Below, piece after piece: positions 63,908-64,000 of a stretch of 64,000 nucleotides of DNA; the stretch's first letter is position 1, and the number at the start of each line of letters is the position of its first letter. The notes below the pieces were generated by a model. The model was not told the origin of the DNA. It worked only from the letters and a program-made list of their open reading frames with translations, and searched no databases. This DNA comes from an uncultured Aurantimonas sp. (GTDB taxonomy: Bacteria; Pseudomonadota; Alphaproteobacteria; Rhizobiales; Rhizobiaceae): the NCBI GenBank assembly GCA_947488615.1, contig CANKZU010000001.1, positions 463,031 through 527,030 on the forward strand. Direction: 5' to 3'. The position numbers were made by a program, and so were the translations under genes.

Positions 63908-64000
63908 TGAACTGTCATCCAGCGGCGATTAGAGCCTTTGTCGTTTTTGTTACGCCCTGATGCGTGGGTTGATCAACCGGCGGAGGCGCGGAGCCTTCGA
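63908..64000. other. Edge sequence without recognised gene
   Basis: The last 93 bases return to higher GC after the AT-rich block. No gene is recognised; an edge-crossing gene such as glcD could begin beyond the window. Confidence 0.4.

Overview
The window is high-GC DNA with dense, largely operon-organised coding and few gaps. Gene families point to an alphaproteobacterium of the Rhizobiales/Hyphomicrobiales type: DUF3305/DUF3306 and DUF6494/DUF6352 formate-dehydrogenase-linked genes, tandem DUF2019 genes, short HisG with HisZ, and a rhizobial-style inositol locus. No genus is claimed. No rRNA, tRNA, CRISPR array, phage or insertion sequence was recognised.

Region 1 (1-16.2 kb) is a molybdoenzyme accessory island. 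A plus-strand operon encodes a WD40-cytochrome c protein, a 41-residue membrane peptide, a PDZ serine protease, a DUF6494 protein, a biotin/lipoate-ligase-like protein, a DUF6352 protein and a small membrane protein. Around it are a multi-cluster 4Fe-4S protein, DUF3305, DUF3306, a DUF3144-like protein, the ApbC/Mrp Fe-S carrier, a TusA-like sulfur carrier, FdhD, MobA and three MoeA-type proteins, one fused to a substrate-binding domain. No catalytic subunit lies inside the window; FdhD suggests a formate dehydrogenase nearby.

Region 2 (16.3-24.7 kb) is a catabolic locus. A GntR regulator and an SDR dehydrogenase diverge, across a 24-bp near-perfect palindrome, from a branched-chain-type ABC transporter (LivM, LivG and LivF fused in one polypeptide), a 3-hydroxyacyl-CoA-dehydrogenase-like enzyme and a beta-keto acid cleavage enzyme. 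The set suits import and cleavage of a beta-hydroxy acid, possibly carnitine-like. A DEAD-box helicase follows.

Region 3 (26.7-33.7 kb) carries a stand-alone receiver and two large membrane hybrid histidine kinases.

Region 4 (33.7-47.1 kb) is an inositol-type locus: a sugar ABC transporter, a LacI regulator, two Gfo/Idh/MocA dehydrogenases, an IolE-like TIM-barrel protein, IolD, a phytanoyl-CoA-dioxygenase-like protein, IolC, IolB and a class II aldolase. Two identical 18-bp perfect palindromes, upstream of the transporter and between the divergent dehydrogenase and iolD, look like the LacI operators.

Region 5 (47.2-64 kb) is mixed: a YeiH-type exporter, four tandem paralogous small proteins of unknown family, a SAF-domain oxidoreductase, hisG-hisZ-hisS, a nearly 1 kb non-coding stretch with an inverted REP-like pair, a gene remnant plus three tandem DUF2019 genes, tag, two L,D-transpeptidases, and glcE/glcF. 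The glc genes are separated by a DUF433/DUF5615 toxin-antitoxin-like pair and preceded by an Uma2 gene in AT-rich DNA. The strongest candidates for undescribed biology are the four-paralog array, the molybdoenzyme island with its WD40-cytochrome and hidden peptide, and the two-operator inositol regulon with its dioxygenase.
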